NCBI GenBank assembly: GCA_938006335.1
Contig: CALLMF010000018.1
Span: forward strand, 48,615-112,614
Reading direction: 5' to 3'
Source of the DNA: an uncultured Granulosicoccaceae bacterium
Lineage (GTDB): Bacteria; Pseudomonadota; Gammaproteobacteria; Granulosicoccales; Granulosicoccaceae
Length of the DNA: 64,000 bases
A program made the position numbers and the translations under genes. Shown in pieces: positions 29,168 to 38,762 of the stretch. The notes below the pieces were generated by a model that was not told where the DNA came from, ran no database searches, and saw only the letters and a program-made list of their open reading frames with translations. The stretch's first letter is position 1; every line of letters starts with the position of its first letter.

Positions 29168-31342
29168 ATGTTCGACAAGCTGTTGATCTGGACGGGTAAC
29201 GTCCTGCTGGCGAGTGTTCTGGTGGCCCTGGCTGCTCAGCAGGCCGCCTTTGCACAGGATAACGACACCCCGTCGGCAGAGCCGGTTCAGTCCAGCGGCA
29301 CGATTACCGTGCCGCTATCGGGCTCGGGTCTCGCGGCACGTATCGGCAATCTGTCGGCCACACCAGACAGTGCTGCTCTCGGTCTGATCGAGATCGGCGA
29401 CTCGCGTACCTTCAGCTTCACGCTGGCGCATGACGGCGCAACCGGTTCTCCATCCATCGACATCGGTGCGGTCGAGTTCTTCGGTCAGAGTGCCAGTGAG
29501 TTCTACACCTCCTTTGGTGGATACACATCGCTAGGGGCGGGTGACAGCATCGATGTCGATGTCAGTTTCACTCCGGTGGTACCCGGGTCCAAGTCTGCGG
29601 GCCTGAGCGTTGCGGTCGACGGTGCATCGTCGCCGTTTGTGGTGCTGATGGAGGCGAGCTCCCGTTACCCCTTGCTTGCCGAGATCGGTAGCTCTACCGC
29701 GTCGGTCGAGTTTGGCGAGGTCGTGCTTGGCGTGCAGTACACCAACAGCATCACGATCACCAATACCGGTTCTGCAGGGTCTCCGTTGCTCAACGTGTTT
29801 TCGGCTGAGATCACCGGCACCCATGCATCGTCCTTCGCAACCAACTTCCAGAGCACCTCGATCGTGGACGGTGAGCTCTACGAGTTTCAGGTATCGATGG
29901 AAGACGTCACCGAAGGCGTCAAGAACGCCATGCTCACCATCGAGCATGATGGCAACAATGCCGCGCTCGAGATTCCGTTGTCCGGCAAGGTCATCACACC
30001 GGACAACGTGCCGATCACATTCAGCCAAAGCAAGGTCACGACCGGGCTGAACAAGTCGACGTCACTGGCCTTCGGTCCGGACGGCAAGCTCTACGTATCG
30101 CAGCAGGACGGCTCGATTCACGTATTCAATACCCAGCGCAAGGGCAAGAACAACTACGCGGTCAACAAGCTCGAGACCATCAATCTCGTCAAGAACGTGA
30201 CCAACCATGACGACGATGGTCAGGTAAATAATGCGCTGGGCAAGCGGCAGGTGACGGGTCTCTATCTCACGGGTACAGCGGCTCAACCGATCATCTGGGT
30301 CGCGTCATCCGATCCGCGTATCGGCGGTGGCGGTAGTGGTACCGACAAGAATCTCGATACCAACTCCGGCATTCTGCACAAGCTCACCAAGACCGGTGGC
30401 AACTGGAGCATGCAGGACGTGGTGCGCGGTCTGCCCAGGTCCGAGGAAAACCACGCCCCTAATGGGATTACCTTCAAGGACGGCAAGCTTCTGATCATGT
30501 CTGGAGGCTTTACCAACATGGGTGTGCCGTCCAACAATTTTGCCGAGACGTCGGAGTACGCACTGTCGGCTGCGCTGCTGGAGATTGATGTCGCCTCCAT
30601 CGGCAATCAGACTTATGACCTGCCGACGCTCGATGATGAGGACCGCGCGGGTGACCCGGACTTCAATGACCCCTTTGGCGGCAACGACGGCAAGAACCAG
30701 GCCAAGCTCGTTGATGGGGGGCCGGTACAGATCTACAGCCCCGGCTATCGCAACGCGTATGACATCGTTCTGACCCAGTCCGGGCGTCTGTATACCTTCG
30801 ACAACGGTCCCAACACCAACTGGGGTGGGGAGCCGCAAGGCGCGGATTGCAACAACAACTACCAGGATGGAGGATCAACTTACATCGATCACCTGCATCT
30901 GGTGACGCGTGGCTTTTATGCCGGTCATCCGAACCCGGTTCGTGGCAACAAGTCCAATACCTTCAATGCCGACAATCAGTCGCCGATCGAGGTAGCCGCC
31001 AACCCCGAGGAGTGTGACTACAAGAAGCCGGGATCCGATGGCTCGCTCGCCGAGATTCAGGGATCGACCAACGGTATCGATGAGTACACGGCCACCAACT
31101 TCGCCGCCACGATGAAAGGCGATCTGCTCGCGATCAATTTCAATAATAAAAACGTGTGGCGATTTGAATTGAGCCCTGACGGCACCAAAGTCGACTCGAT
31201 GGAAGTCCTTGCCGAGATTAACGATGCCGACGCGCCACTCGATCTGATCGCGCTGGGAGATGGTGATCTCTATCCGGGCACCATCTGGGTGCTGGACCTT
31301 CAAGAGAATTTTCTGACGGTGCTCGAACCTTCTGACTATTGA
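29168..31342 (+). CDS. secreted ASH-like double domain fused to sorbosone-dehydrogenase-like propeller
   Basis: This 724-residue exported protein has a signal peptide (LLASVLVALAAQQAAFAQ). Two beta-sandwich domains of the choice-of-anchor D/ASH type follow, at about residues 50-150 (GDSRTFSFTLAHDGATGSP) and 165-275 (VEFGEVVLGVQYTNSITI, NTGSAG). The C-terminal 430 residues form a beta-propeller like PQQ-type glucose/sorbosone dehydrogenases (TSLAFGPDGKLYVSQQDGSI, NGITFKDGKLLIMSGG, AYDIVLTQSGRLYTFDNGPN, RGFYAGHPNPVRGN). Whether the cofactor site is intact cannot be judged from sequence alone. The ATG at 29168 gives a clean signal peptide. The next gene encodes a five-haem cytochrome, which would suit an electron-yielding oxidation. 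Confidence 0.8.
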   Translation: MFDKLLIWTGNVLLASVLVALAAQQAAFAQDNDTPSAEPVQSSGTITVPLSGSGLAARIGNLSATPDSAALGLIEIGDSRTFSFTLAHDGATGSPSIDIGAVEFFGQSASEFYTSFGGYTSLGAGDSIDVDVSFTPVVPGSKSAGLSVAVDGASSPFVVLMEASSRYPLLAEIGSSTASVEFGEVVLGVQYTNSITITNTGSAGSPLLNVFSAEITGTHASSFATNFQSTSIVDGELYEFQVSMEDVTEGVKNAMLTIEHDGNNAALEIPLSGKVITPDNVPITFSQSKVTTGLNKSTSLAFGPDGKLYVSQQDGSIHVFNTQRKGKNNYAVNKLETINLVKNVTNHDDDGQVNNALGKRQVTGLYLTGTAAQPIIWVASSDPRIGGGGSGTDKNLDTNSGILHKLTKTGGNWSMQDVVRGLPRSEENHAPNGITFKDGKLLIMSGGFTNMGVPSNNFAETSEYALSAALLEIDVASIGNQTYDLPTLDDEDRAGDPDFNDPFGGNDGKNQAKLVDGGPVQIYSPGYRNAYDIVLTQSGRLYTFDNGPNTNWGGEPQGADCNNNYQDGGSTYIDHLHLVTRGFYAGHPNPVRGNKSNTFNADNQSPIEVAANPEECDYKKPGSDGSLAEIQGSTNGIDEYTATNFAATMKGDLLAINFNNKNVWRFELSPDGTKVDSMEVLAEINDADAPLDLIALGDGDLYPGTIWVLDLQENFLTVLEPSDY

Positions 31343-31525
31343 GGCGGTCAGGACGCCGACGAGATTCCAGTGATATGGGTCACGGAATTTCGTGGTGACA
31401 GTTCCACATCGCGACTGCGCATTCAACCCAAGGCCCTGCGGCGCCGCTACTCCGGACTGAGTGCCTGCAGTGGCATGACAACTAACAGGCGCCTGGCAGG
31501 ACTGCCGGGTGCGACCTCCGGTGAC

Positions 31526-33391
31526 ATGATGAGTTGCAATCGCAGTACTACCAGCGTGTTTCTGGCCGCGGTCCTCCTGGGGGCCTGTAGCGGCGGGGGC
31601 GGTGGTGGTGACGGCGGTAGCACCACAGGTGGCGGTAGTGACGGCGCAAACGTCGACATCATCGACTTCCTGCCCGCAAAACGCGGTTTGCTGCCCGACG
31701 TTGCGCAGGCGGATGCCGCATTCGAAGGCGTGCATCACGCCGGCGCTGGCGTCTGCGCGGCGTGCCACGATGCGGACGTGATGACAGTCCCGGATGAGTC
31801 CGGCGAAGACAGAAACGTATCGATCAACAAGGCCTGGCGTACCAGTGTCATGGCGAACGCGGCACGCGACCCGTACTGGCATGCGGTCGTTGCCTGGGAG
31901 ATCGACGAATACCCCTCGCAGGAAGACAACATCAACGACAAGTGCACGGTGTGTCATGCACCCATGGCGCACGACTATGCCGAGAAGGAAGGCCTTGAGC
32001 TGCGCGTGTTTGGCGATGACGAAGCGGGTGTTGTCGGCATCTACGACAGCGACAGCAACGATGAGCTGTTCAACCATGCAATGGACGGCATCAGCTGTTC
32101 GCTGTGCCATCAGATGGACGGCGGTAACTTCGGGGACGAGTCGAGCTTTACCGGCGGCTACGAAATCGTTGATGCGCGCGGGTTGGAAAGCCGTCCGGCC
32201 TACGGGCAATACACCGATCCCGTCTCCGGCTACATGCTCAGCCAGACGGGTAACGATGCCGAAGGCATTCCCGGATTCCTGGCACAGCACGGTCCGCATC
32301 TGAGCACATCGGAGACCTGCGCCACCTGCCACAATCTGGACATCACGCCAGTGGACTCTGAAGGACAGGAGCTCGCCGACGGCGTGCACTTCTCCGAGCA
32401 GGCCAACTACACCGAGTGGCTGTACAGCGACTACCGTGCAGGTGGTCCTCTCGAGGCCAGTTGCCAGGACTGCCACATGCCGAAGCTCGATGCACCGGCC
32501 TTTATTGCCGAAGGCACCGGTCTTGAGCAGCGCGACGATTTTGCCGAGCACACCTTTCTCGGTGCCAACACGGTCATGCAGACCATGTTCCGTGACTTCG
32601 GTGAAGAGCTCGGTATCAACAGCGCGATCACTGCGGCTGAGTTTGATGAGTCAATCACGCGCAACCGGGCGTTCCTCGAGACTGCCGCCAACGTGGATGT
32701 CACCAACATTGCACGTGCCGATGCGGCCGCGGTCGACGGCGAAGCTCAGGAAGAGCTGTCGTTTGATGTCGTGATCGAGAACAACGCGGGCCACAAGCTA
32801 CCGACGGGCTACCACTCGCGACGGGTGTATCTGCACGTGCTCATCACCAGCGATGACGGTGTCGTGTGGCAAAGTGGAAGTATCAATGCGGACGGGCGTA
32901 TTGCAGGCCTCTCCGAAGACACCAGCTCCGAGAGTTGGGAGACGCACTACGACGTGATCACCGATCCGTCTCAGGTGCAGGTCTACCAGGCCGTCGTGGG
33001 TAACTCGGATGGCGATCGCACAGCTTCCCTGCTCAATGGCAACCATTATCTGAAGGACAATCGCATCCTGCCCAAGGGCTACGACAAGACGGCCGTTGCG
33101 GGCGACCCGAATCGTCTGCCGTCTTTCGGCACCTTTGGCGCGGCCATGCAGGACAATAACTTCAACAGCGGTTTCGACACGGTGACCTACCGCGCCAAGG
33201 TTCCGGCGGGCGGCGACTACCGTGTGCTGGTCGAGCTGCGCTACCAGCCACTCGCCTACGGTCACCTGCAGGAGCTTTTCCTGAAAAGCGACCGGCTGGA
33301 CGTGATGGACATGTTCCGCACGATTTACGATGCGACGGAACTGCGCGACGAAGTCATTGCGACCGGGACCGCGCGTCTGGATGCGAACTGA
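31526..33391 (+). CDS. five-haem c-type cytochrome lipoprotein
   Basis: This is a 621-residue lipoprotein (SVFLAAVLLGACSGG, Cys at residue 21), followed by a Gly-rich linker. Five CxxCH motifs bind haem c: CAACH (77-81), CTVCH (140-144), CSLCH (191-195), CATCH (265-269) and CQDCH (313-317). The latter half has no haem motif and ends in beta-rich sequence (ENNAGHKLPTGYHSRRVYLHVL). The membrane-attached N-terminus and haem-rich front suggest electron transfer at the inner or outer membrane. The ATG at 31526 was chosen to begin the signal sequence. It lies 183 bp after the propeller gene. I do not assign it to a named cytochrome family. Confidence 0.87.
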   Translation: MMSCNRSTTSVFLAAVLLGACSGGGGGGDGGSTTGGGSDGANVDIIDFLPAKRGLLPDVAQADAAFEGVHHAGAGVCAACHDADVMTVPDESGEDRNVSINKAWRTSVMANAARDPYWHAVVAWEIDEYPSQEDNINDKCTVCHAPMAHDYAEKEGLELRVFGDDEAGVVGIYDSDSNDELFNHAMDGISCSLCHQMDGGNFGDESSFTGGYEIVDARGLESRPAYGQYTDPVSGYMLSQTGNDAEGIPGFLAQHGPHLSTSETCATCHNLDITPVDSEGQELADGVHFSEQANYTEWLYSDYRAGGPLEASCQDCHMPKLDAPAFIAEGTGLEQRDDFAEHTFLGANTVMQTMFRDFGEELGINSAITAAEFDESITRNRAFLETAANVDVTNIARADAAAVDGEAQEELSFDVVIENNAGHKLPTGYHSRRVYLHVLITSDDGVVWQSGSINADGRIAGLSEDTSSESWETHYDVITDPSQVQVYQAVVGNSDGDRTASLLNGNHYLKDNRILPKGYDKTAVAGDPNRLPSFGTFGAAMQDNNFNSGFDTVTYRAKVPAGGDYRVLVELRYQPLAYGHLQELFLKSDRLDVMDMFRTIYDATELRDEVIATGTARLDAN

Positions 33392-33558
33392 CCCGCAGTT
33401 CCGGTACTTCTCGGGTTCCGGTGCGGTGGCAGGTATTGTCACCGCAGAAGATTGCCCGACGCGTTCAGAAAGCCGTCAGGCTTTGTCTATACTCTGGCCC
33501 CCAACGCCCGCTAGCGCCTGAATCGATTCCGGCGGCAGGGCATCCGGAGCCGCTCGTA

Positions 33559-34143
33559 ATGATCCCCAGTCTTGTACCCGCCCTGGCACGCTGCTGCAGT
33601 GCCGCGCTCGCCGCCGCACTGCTTGTGTTCGCGTCTGGCGCTCACGCCCAGAGCAACCTCGAGTACCGCATCGGACCCGAGGACGTTCTGCACATATCCG
33701 TCTGGCAGGAAGATGACCTGGATCGCGAGGTGCTGGTGCGCCCCGACGGCGGCATCTCCTTCCCGCTGGCGGGAGACCTGCAGGTCTCCGGGCGCACACC
33801 GCTGGAAGTGCAGGACGAGATTCGCTCTCGCCTGCAGCGCTTTGTGCCGGACGCCGAGGTCACCGTTTCGGTCGAGACGGTCTCCGGCTACACGATCTTC
33901 GTACTCGGTGAAGTCAACAACCCCGGTCAGTTCACCCTCGGACGTTACGTGGATGTGCTGCAGGCACTCACCCTGGCGGGCGGTACCACCGCCTACGCGG
34001 ACGAGCGCGACATCACCATCAGACGTCGTCAGGATGGCGAAGAGCGGATCCTGTCGTTCAACTATCGTGATGCCAAGCGTGGCCGAGACCGTAACGGCGA
34101 TAATGTGATTCTGCAAAGCGGCGATGTAGTCGTCGTTCCCTGA
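33559..34143 (+). CDS. Wza-type polysaccharide export protein
   Basis: This 194-residue protein has a signal peptide (ALAAALLVFASGAHAQ) and then the polysaccharide-export domain: YRIGPEDVLHISVWQEDDLD, VLVRPDGGISFPLAGDLQV and LEVQDEIRSRLQRFVPDAEV. An SLBB-type region follows (YTIFVLGEVNNPGQFTLGRY). It is the periplasmic/outer-membrane channel part of a capsule or exopolysaccharide exporter. It is short and lacks a lipobox; many relatives are lipoproteins of 200-380 residues. The ATG at 33559 was chosen because it starts the signal peptide. The next gene, 33 bp on, encodes an outer-membrane barrel, the usual partner in EPS loci. Confidence 0.9.
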   Translation: MIPSLVPALARCCSAALAAALLVFASGAHAQSNLEYRIGPEDVLHISVWQEDDLDREVLVRPDGGISFPLAGDLQVSGRTPLEVQDEIRSRLQRFVPDAEVTVSVETVSGYTIFVLGEVNNPGQFTLGRYVDVLQALTLAGGTTAYADERDITIRRRQDGEERILSFNYRDAKRGRDRNGDNVILQSGDVVVVP

Positions 34144-34176
34144 TCTCGGTTATTCGGACGCGGGCACCGGCACCAG

Positions 34177-35667
34177 ATGGCACTGCACAAGGCATTTCGC
34201 CCCGGCACCCTGGTTGCCGTCATTGGCGCTGCGCTCGTGGCGCCTGCTGCTCTTGCCGAGAATTGGGTGTTCCGCCCGGCGATCGGGCTGGATCAGCGCT
34301 TCGATGACAACTACAGCCTGCTGCCCATAGCCGAGGATGCGGTCAGTGCCACGCGATTGATCGGCGACCTGGGTCTTGCTCGAGAAACCCCGACCTTCCG
34401 CATCGAAGGCATCGTGCGGGCGGACATTCGATTGCGGCTCGGCGGTGAGGACGATTCGACATCGGCGTTCAACGGCCTTGGGCTGCTCGATATCGAACGT
34501 ACCTTCAAGCGCTCACGCTTCAACTTCGACGCCCAGATCACCAAAGACACACCCAGCGATGACATCGTGGCGGATGTCACCGACTTTGGTGACACCGCGG
34601 TAGACAGCGCCGTCGTCACGCAGGGCTTCGATGTCGAACGTCTGCGCAGGGATGTGTCGCCGAGCTTTGTGTACGACCTTTCGCGACGGTCATCGATCGA
34701 AGGTGCGGTTGCGATCTCCGACATCGACCACGAAACACCCTCCGTACAAGACACCTTGTACACGCAGTATCTTCGACTGCTGGAAAACGGCGCCACGCCG
34801 GAATCCAATCCGGAACTGTTCGATGAAAACGGCGAGCGGTTTACACGCGACACCGTCACCTCAGCGCAAACGGGCGTGTTCACACCGCCGGGCGAGCTCG
34901 ACGACTACACGGATCTATCGATCAGGCTCGGCTATCGCTTCAAGCTGGACCGTATATCGTCCGTATCCTTCACGGCAGGCTACAGCTACTTTGTGGCTGA
35001 TGAGGAAGTGGATGCCAGCGCCTATGTCTTTGAAGACCTCATACCAGCCGGCGACGGCTCGATTCGTCGCGCACCGCGGGCAGATTCTGTCGACACGACC
35101 ACGAGTTTTACCGTCGGCTACGACCGCGCGATAGATCCGACACTCGATGTCAGCGCGCGGGTCGGCGTCTACGCCAACACCACTGACGACACCGAACTGT
35201 TCCGTCGTAACGATGGCACCGTCGTCGAAGGGGTAGAGACCGAGACCGAAAGTGATGGGTGGATCGCCAGCGTAGCTGTCGACAAGGACGCAGGGCTCAC
35301 TCGTTACTCGGCCCGCTTCTCGGTTGACGTGTTACCGAGCAGCGCAGGCTCACGTGTGGAGACCAACGAATTGGTGGGTGAGGTGTTTCGTACCATCAGC
35401 CCCTTGATTGATGTGTCCGTGCGCGGCACGGCCTACGAGCCCGATCGCCTCGGGGCCAATGCCGACGATCGCTTTGCGCGGCGTTTCATCAGCTTCGAGC
35501 CGCGTATTGTCTGGCGCTTTACCCGCGACTGGACCTTCGGCGCGGCCTACCGTTATCGACGCCAGAAGGCTCGCGTGGATACGAACTCCAGCGAGAGTAA
35601 CGCTCTGTTGTTCTCGGTACGCTACGTGCCGCCGTCACGGCTTGCAGACCTCGCGGCGGGTCAATAG
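34177..35667 (+). CDS. outer-membrane beta-barrel, EPS-locus type
   Basis: This 496-residue protein has a signal peptide (LVAVIGAALVAPAALA) and a mature sequence of repeated amphipathic strands: FRPAIGLDQRFDDNYSL, IRLGYRFKLDRISSVSF, TTSFTVGYDRAIDPTL and a C-terminal NALLFSVRYVPPS. Alternating polar and hydrophobic residues and aromatic ends indicate an outer-membrane barrel of the kind found beside Wza-like genes (EpsL or exosortase-associated barrels). No catalytic motif is seen. It follows the export gene by 33 bp and is convergent with argF. Confidence 0.75.
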   Translation: MALHKAFRPGTLVAVIGAALVAPAALAENWVFRPAIGLDQRFDDNYSLLPIAEDAVSATRLIGDLGLARETPTFRIEGIVRADIRLRLGGEDDSTSAFNGLGLLDIERTFKRSRFNFDAQITKDTPSDDIVADVTDFGDTAVDSAVVTQGFDVERLRRDVSPSFVYDLSRRSSIEGAVAISDIDHETPSVQDTLYTQYLRLLENGATPESNPELFDENGERFTRDTVTSAQTGVFTPPGELDDYTDLSIRLGYRFKLDRISSVSFTAGYSYFVADEEVDASAYVFEDLIPAGDGSIRRAPRADSVDTTTSFTVGYDRAIDPTLDVSARVGVYANTTDDTELFRRNDGTVVEGVETETESDGWIASVAVDKDAGLTRYSARFSVDVLPSSAGSRVETNELVGEVFRTISPLIDVSVRGTAYEPDRLGANADDRFARRFISFEPRIVWRFTRDWTFGAAYRYRRQKARVDTNSSESNALLFSVRYVPPSRLADLAAGQ

Positions 35668-35696
35668 TCCGGGCGACCTGTCCTGACACTGAGTGC

Positions 35697-36599
35697 TCAG
35701 CCTTGCGTCAGCAGGAATTCCAGTAGCGCCTTCTGCGCATGCAGGCGGTTGCCGGCCTCCGCCCACACCACGCTCATCGGCCCATCGATGACATCGGCCT
35801 CGACCTCTTCGCCGCGATGCGCGGGCAGGCAGTGCATGAACAGCGCCTTGTCGGCAGTTTCCTGCATCAGTTGCATGTTGACGCAATACCCGCTGAAGGC
35901 TCTCTCGCGCTCGGCCTGTTCGGCCTCCTGTCCCATGCTGGCCCACACGTCGGTAACGACAAGGTCTGCGCCTCGGCAGGCTTCCTCGGGGGTGGCCACG
36001 CAGCTGGCGTATGAGCCGGCGCGTGCCAGTAGATCCGCATCGGGCTCATAGCCCTTGGGGCAAGCAATCACCAACTCGAAGCCGAGGATGCGTGCGGTGT
36101 TGATATAGGAGTTGCACATGTTGTTGCCGTCGCCGATCCATGCGACACGCTTGCCACCGATGTCGCCTGAATGGTCAAAGAAGGTTTGCATGTCAGCGAG
36201 CATCTGACAGGGATGCAACAGATCGGTCAGTGCGTTGATCACCGGCACCTGGCTGGCAGCGGCAAAGCGCTCCAGCGCCGTGTGGCTGAAGGTGCGTACC
36301 GAGATCACGTCCACCATTTCGGAGAGCACGCGGGCGGTGTCCTCGATCGGCTCCCCGCGCCCGATCTGGGTGTCGTTGGGTGAGAGGTAGATGGCGTGAC
36401 CGCCAAGTTGAGTCATCGCCACTTCAAACGACACGCGCGTGCGCGTGGAGGACTTCTCGAAGATCATGCCGAGAGTGCGGCGGGGCAGCAGCGCCTCGCT
36501 GGTGCCGGACTCGTGCTCGCGCCGAAACTCGCTACCGCGCTGGATGATCTGACGAAATTCCGCGGCGCTGAGATCGTCTTCGCTCAGGAAGTGACGCAT
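35697..36599 (-). CDS. argF: ornithine carbamoyltransferase
   Basis: This enzyme makes citrulline from ornithine and carbamoyl phosphate in arginine synthesis. The carbamoyl-phosphate loop is [12 protein letters not shown]. Other motifs are [11 protein letters not shown] and [15 protein letters not shown], the last with the substrate Cys. The length of 300 residues is usual for catabolic or anabolic OTC. The ATG at 36599 starts MRHFLSEDD; the longer form adds LVGDS-type residues from upstream. The stop of argD lies four bases before its start, so argD-argF are one transcript in that order. Confidence 0.94.
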   Translation of the reverse strand: MRHFLSEDDLSAAEFRQIIQRGSEFRREHESGTSEALLPRRTLGMIFEKSSTRTRVSFEVAMTQLGGHAIYLSPNDTQIGRGEPIEDTARVLSEMVDVISVRTFSHTALERFAAASQVPVINALTDLLHPCQMLADMQTFFDHSGDIGGKRVAWIGDGNNMCNSYINTARILGFELVIACPKGYEPDADLLARAGSYASCVATPEEACRGADLVVTDVWASMGQEAEQAERERAFSGYCVNMQLMQETADKALFMHCLPAHRGEEVEADVIDGPMSVVWAEAGNRLHAQKALLEFLLTQG

Positions 36600-36603
36600 C
36601 GAA

Positions 36604-37797
36604 TCACCCACGAGCACTTTCCTCGGATGATTCGAGAAAGGACACGATCACGTCGGTCATGCGATCGACGATGTCATCGGCCTCCGCGTCACTCAATATG
36701 TACGGCGGCAGCATGCGTACGACCGAGCCAGCTGTCACGTTGACGAGAAGCCCGGCATCGAGTGCCATGGCTACGATGTCGCCACAGGGCCGGTCGAGTT
36801 CTATGCCGAGCATCAGTCCGCAGCCGCGAATGTCCACGACACCCGCGCGATTATGCAAGCGGTTGCGAAAGTTCTCGAGCATGCGTGCGCCCAGCACGCC
36901 CGCACGCTCGACGTAGTGGTTGTCTTCGATTTCCTTGATCACGGTGAGCCCGGCCCGACAGGCCAGGGGGTTACCGCCAAAGGTGGTGCCATGACTGCCC
37001 GGCTGGATCAGCTCTGCCGCAGGTCCGCTGGCAAGACACGCACCGATCGGCATGCCGTTACCGAGTGCCTTGGCAAGGCTCATGACATCGACGCGGATGT
37101 CGGCGTGGTGGTGCGCAAACCACTTGCCGGTCCGGCCCATGCCGGACTGGATCTCGTCGCACATCAGCAGCCAGTGCTCGCGGTCGCAGATCTTGCGCAA
37201 GCCGGGCAGGTAGTCGTCCCCCGGCACATTGATGCCACCTTCACCCTGCACGGGCTCGATCAGGATCGCTGCGATATCGTCGCGGGAACTCGCCATGGCC
37301 TCGATGGCATCGAGATCGTCGTAGGGCACGACCAGAAAGCCCGGGGTGCGCTGACCAAAGCCATCCATCAGCTTCGTGTTGCCGGTGGCCGAGATGGTGG
37401 CGAGCGTGCGACCGTGAAAGGCGGTGTCGGTCACCAGGATCATCGGTGCCTCGATACCCTTGCCGGTGCCGTGGCGGCGCGCGATCTTGATGGCGGCTTC
37501 GTTGGCCTCGGCTCCGGAGTTACAGAAGAACACCTTGTCCATGCAGGAGATGCGGCAAAGCTCCGCCCCGAGCGTCTCCTGCTCGCTGATGCCGTAGAGA
37601 TTGGAGACGTGCATCAGCGTGCGCGCCTGCTCGGCGATGGCGTCGGCCAGTGCCGGGTTGGCGTGGCCTAGCGAACACACGGCGATGCCCGACAGCACGT
37701 CCAGGTAGCGCCGGCCTTCGGTGTCCCACAACGCAGCCCCTTCGCCACGCGCCATCGTGACCGGCAGGCGGCCATAGGCGGACATCAATGCACTCAT
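36604..37797 (-). CDS. argD: acetylornithine/succinyldiaminopimelate aminotransferase
   Basis: This is a 397-residue PLP-dependent class III aminotransferase. It converts N-acetylglutamate semialdehyde to N-acetylornithine and may also serve lysine synthesis. Motifs include [36 protein letters not shown] and [18 protein letters not shown]. The PLP lysine is in [16 protein letters not shown], and [15 protein letters not shown] follows. It is the first gene of a two-gene operon with argF and is divergent from the rlmA gene. Confidence 0.94.
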   Translation of the reverse strand: MSALMSAYGRLPVTMARGEGAALWDTEGRRYLDVLSGIAVCSLGHANPALADAIAEQARTLMHVSNLYGISEQETLGAELCRISCMDKVFFCNSGAEANEAAIKIARRHGTGKGIEAPMILVTDTAFHGRTLATISATGNTKLMDGFGQRTPGFLVVPYDDLDAIEAMASSRDDIAAILIEPVQGEGGINVPGDDYLPGLRKICDREHWLLMCDEIQSGMGRTGKWFAHHHADIRVDVMSLAKALGNGMPIGACLASGPAAELIQPGSHGTTFGGNPLACRAGLTVIKEIEDNHYVERAGVLGARMLENFRNRLHNRAGVVDIRGCGLMLGIELDRPCGDIVAMALDAGLLVNVTAGSVVRMLPPYILSDAEADDIVDRMTDVIVSFLESSEESARG

Positions 37798-37895
37798 TGT
37801 GATACCGAACGCTATATATGGCAGTACATGTTAATCGAGCAGCCCCCTGTCGCGCCATGTGTACGTCGGAGCCCTTTTCGGGACAATATGTCTCC

Positions 37896-38717
37896 ATGCC
37901 CTCGACCCTCGATGCCCATCGCCTGATCTGCCCTCACGACGGCGAGCTCCTGACGCGTGTCGACACTGCGCTCAGATGCTCGGGCGGGCACAGCTTCGAC
38001 ATCGCGCGCGAAGGCTACGTGAACCTCCTGCCGGTGGCGCAGAAGGCCTCCCGCCACCCGGGCGATAGCGCAGCGATGGTGCAGGCGCGCCGCCGGGTCA
38101 TGGATTCCGGGCTTTTCCGGCCGGTGGCAGATGCGGTGGTGAAGTCAATATCGAGTGGAGCATCACTCATCGTTGACTGTGGCTGTGGCGACGGCGGGTT
38201 CACGCAGCAGGTCGCAGAGGCAGTGCCGGCGGCAAAGGTGCTGGCGCTGGACGTGTCCAAGGATGCCGTGCGAGCTGCTGCCAAGCGGCGGGCCGGTCTT
38301 GCCTGTGTCGTGGCCAGCGGCAAGTCATTGCCGGTCCCGGCGGGTGAGGCAGGCGTCCTGCTGTGTCTGTTCGGTTTTCCGTTCTGGGAGCACTGGTCGC
38401 AGTGGCAGGCGGCCGGACAGTGCGTCGTTACCGTGGATCCGGGCCCGGAGCATCTGCTGGAACTGCGCGAGGCGATCTATCCCGAGGTGCTACGCCACGA
38501 CGCCCCTGCCCATGGTGAAGCCGCGCAGCATGACTATGCGCTGCGCCATACCAAACGCGTGCAGTACAGCTCCGAGCCGGTTGCGAGCTGGACGGATCTA
38601 CTGGAGATGACCCCGCATGGCAGGCGATGCACACCGGAGGCACGCGAACGTCTGGTGGACACCGCACGGCAGGCCGTCACTATTGACGTTGTGGTCAGGA
38701 CATACGAGCGACAGTGA
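37896..38717 (+). CDS. rlmA: 23S rRNA (guanine-745-N1)-methyltransferase, RlmA-like
   Basis: This 273-residue SAM-dependent methyltransferase matches RlmA over its length. The N-terminal zinc-finger region reads ICPHDGELL ... LRCSGGHSFDIAREGYVNLL, then the family phrase HPGDSAAMVQARRRVMDSG and the SAM loop VDCGCGDGGFTQQ. E. coli RlmA has four zinc ligands (three Cys, one His). Here the second Cys is replaced by Asp, so only two Cys and one His remain of the four. The ATG at 37896 was chosen because MPSTLDAHRL leads into the finger. The gene is divergent from argD; DUF2461 follows after 45 bp. Confidence 0.85.
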   Translation: MPSTLDAHRLICPHDGELLTRVDTALRCSGGHSFDIAREGYVNLLPVAQKASRHPGDSAAMVQARRRVMDSGLFRPVADAVVKSISSGASLIVDCGCGDGGFTQQVAEAVPAAKVLALDVSKDAVRAAAKRRAGLACVVASGKSLPVPAGEAGVLLCLFGFPFWEHWSQWQAAGQCVVTVDPGPEHLLELREAIYPEVLRHDAPAHGEAAQHDYALRHTKRVQYSSEPVASWTDLLEMTPHGRRCTPEARERLVDTARQAVTIDVVVRTYERQ

Positions 38718-38762
38718 GGGCGCGCAACGCCCTTGTCGGCTTACCTACAGGAGACAAACCGC

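Noticed and set aside
30875..32551. 1.7 kb minus-strand open frame over the propeller and cytochrome genes
   Set aside because: It is antisense to two genes with clear signal peptides and CxxCH motifs; its own translation has no recognisable domain.
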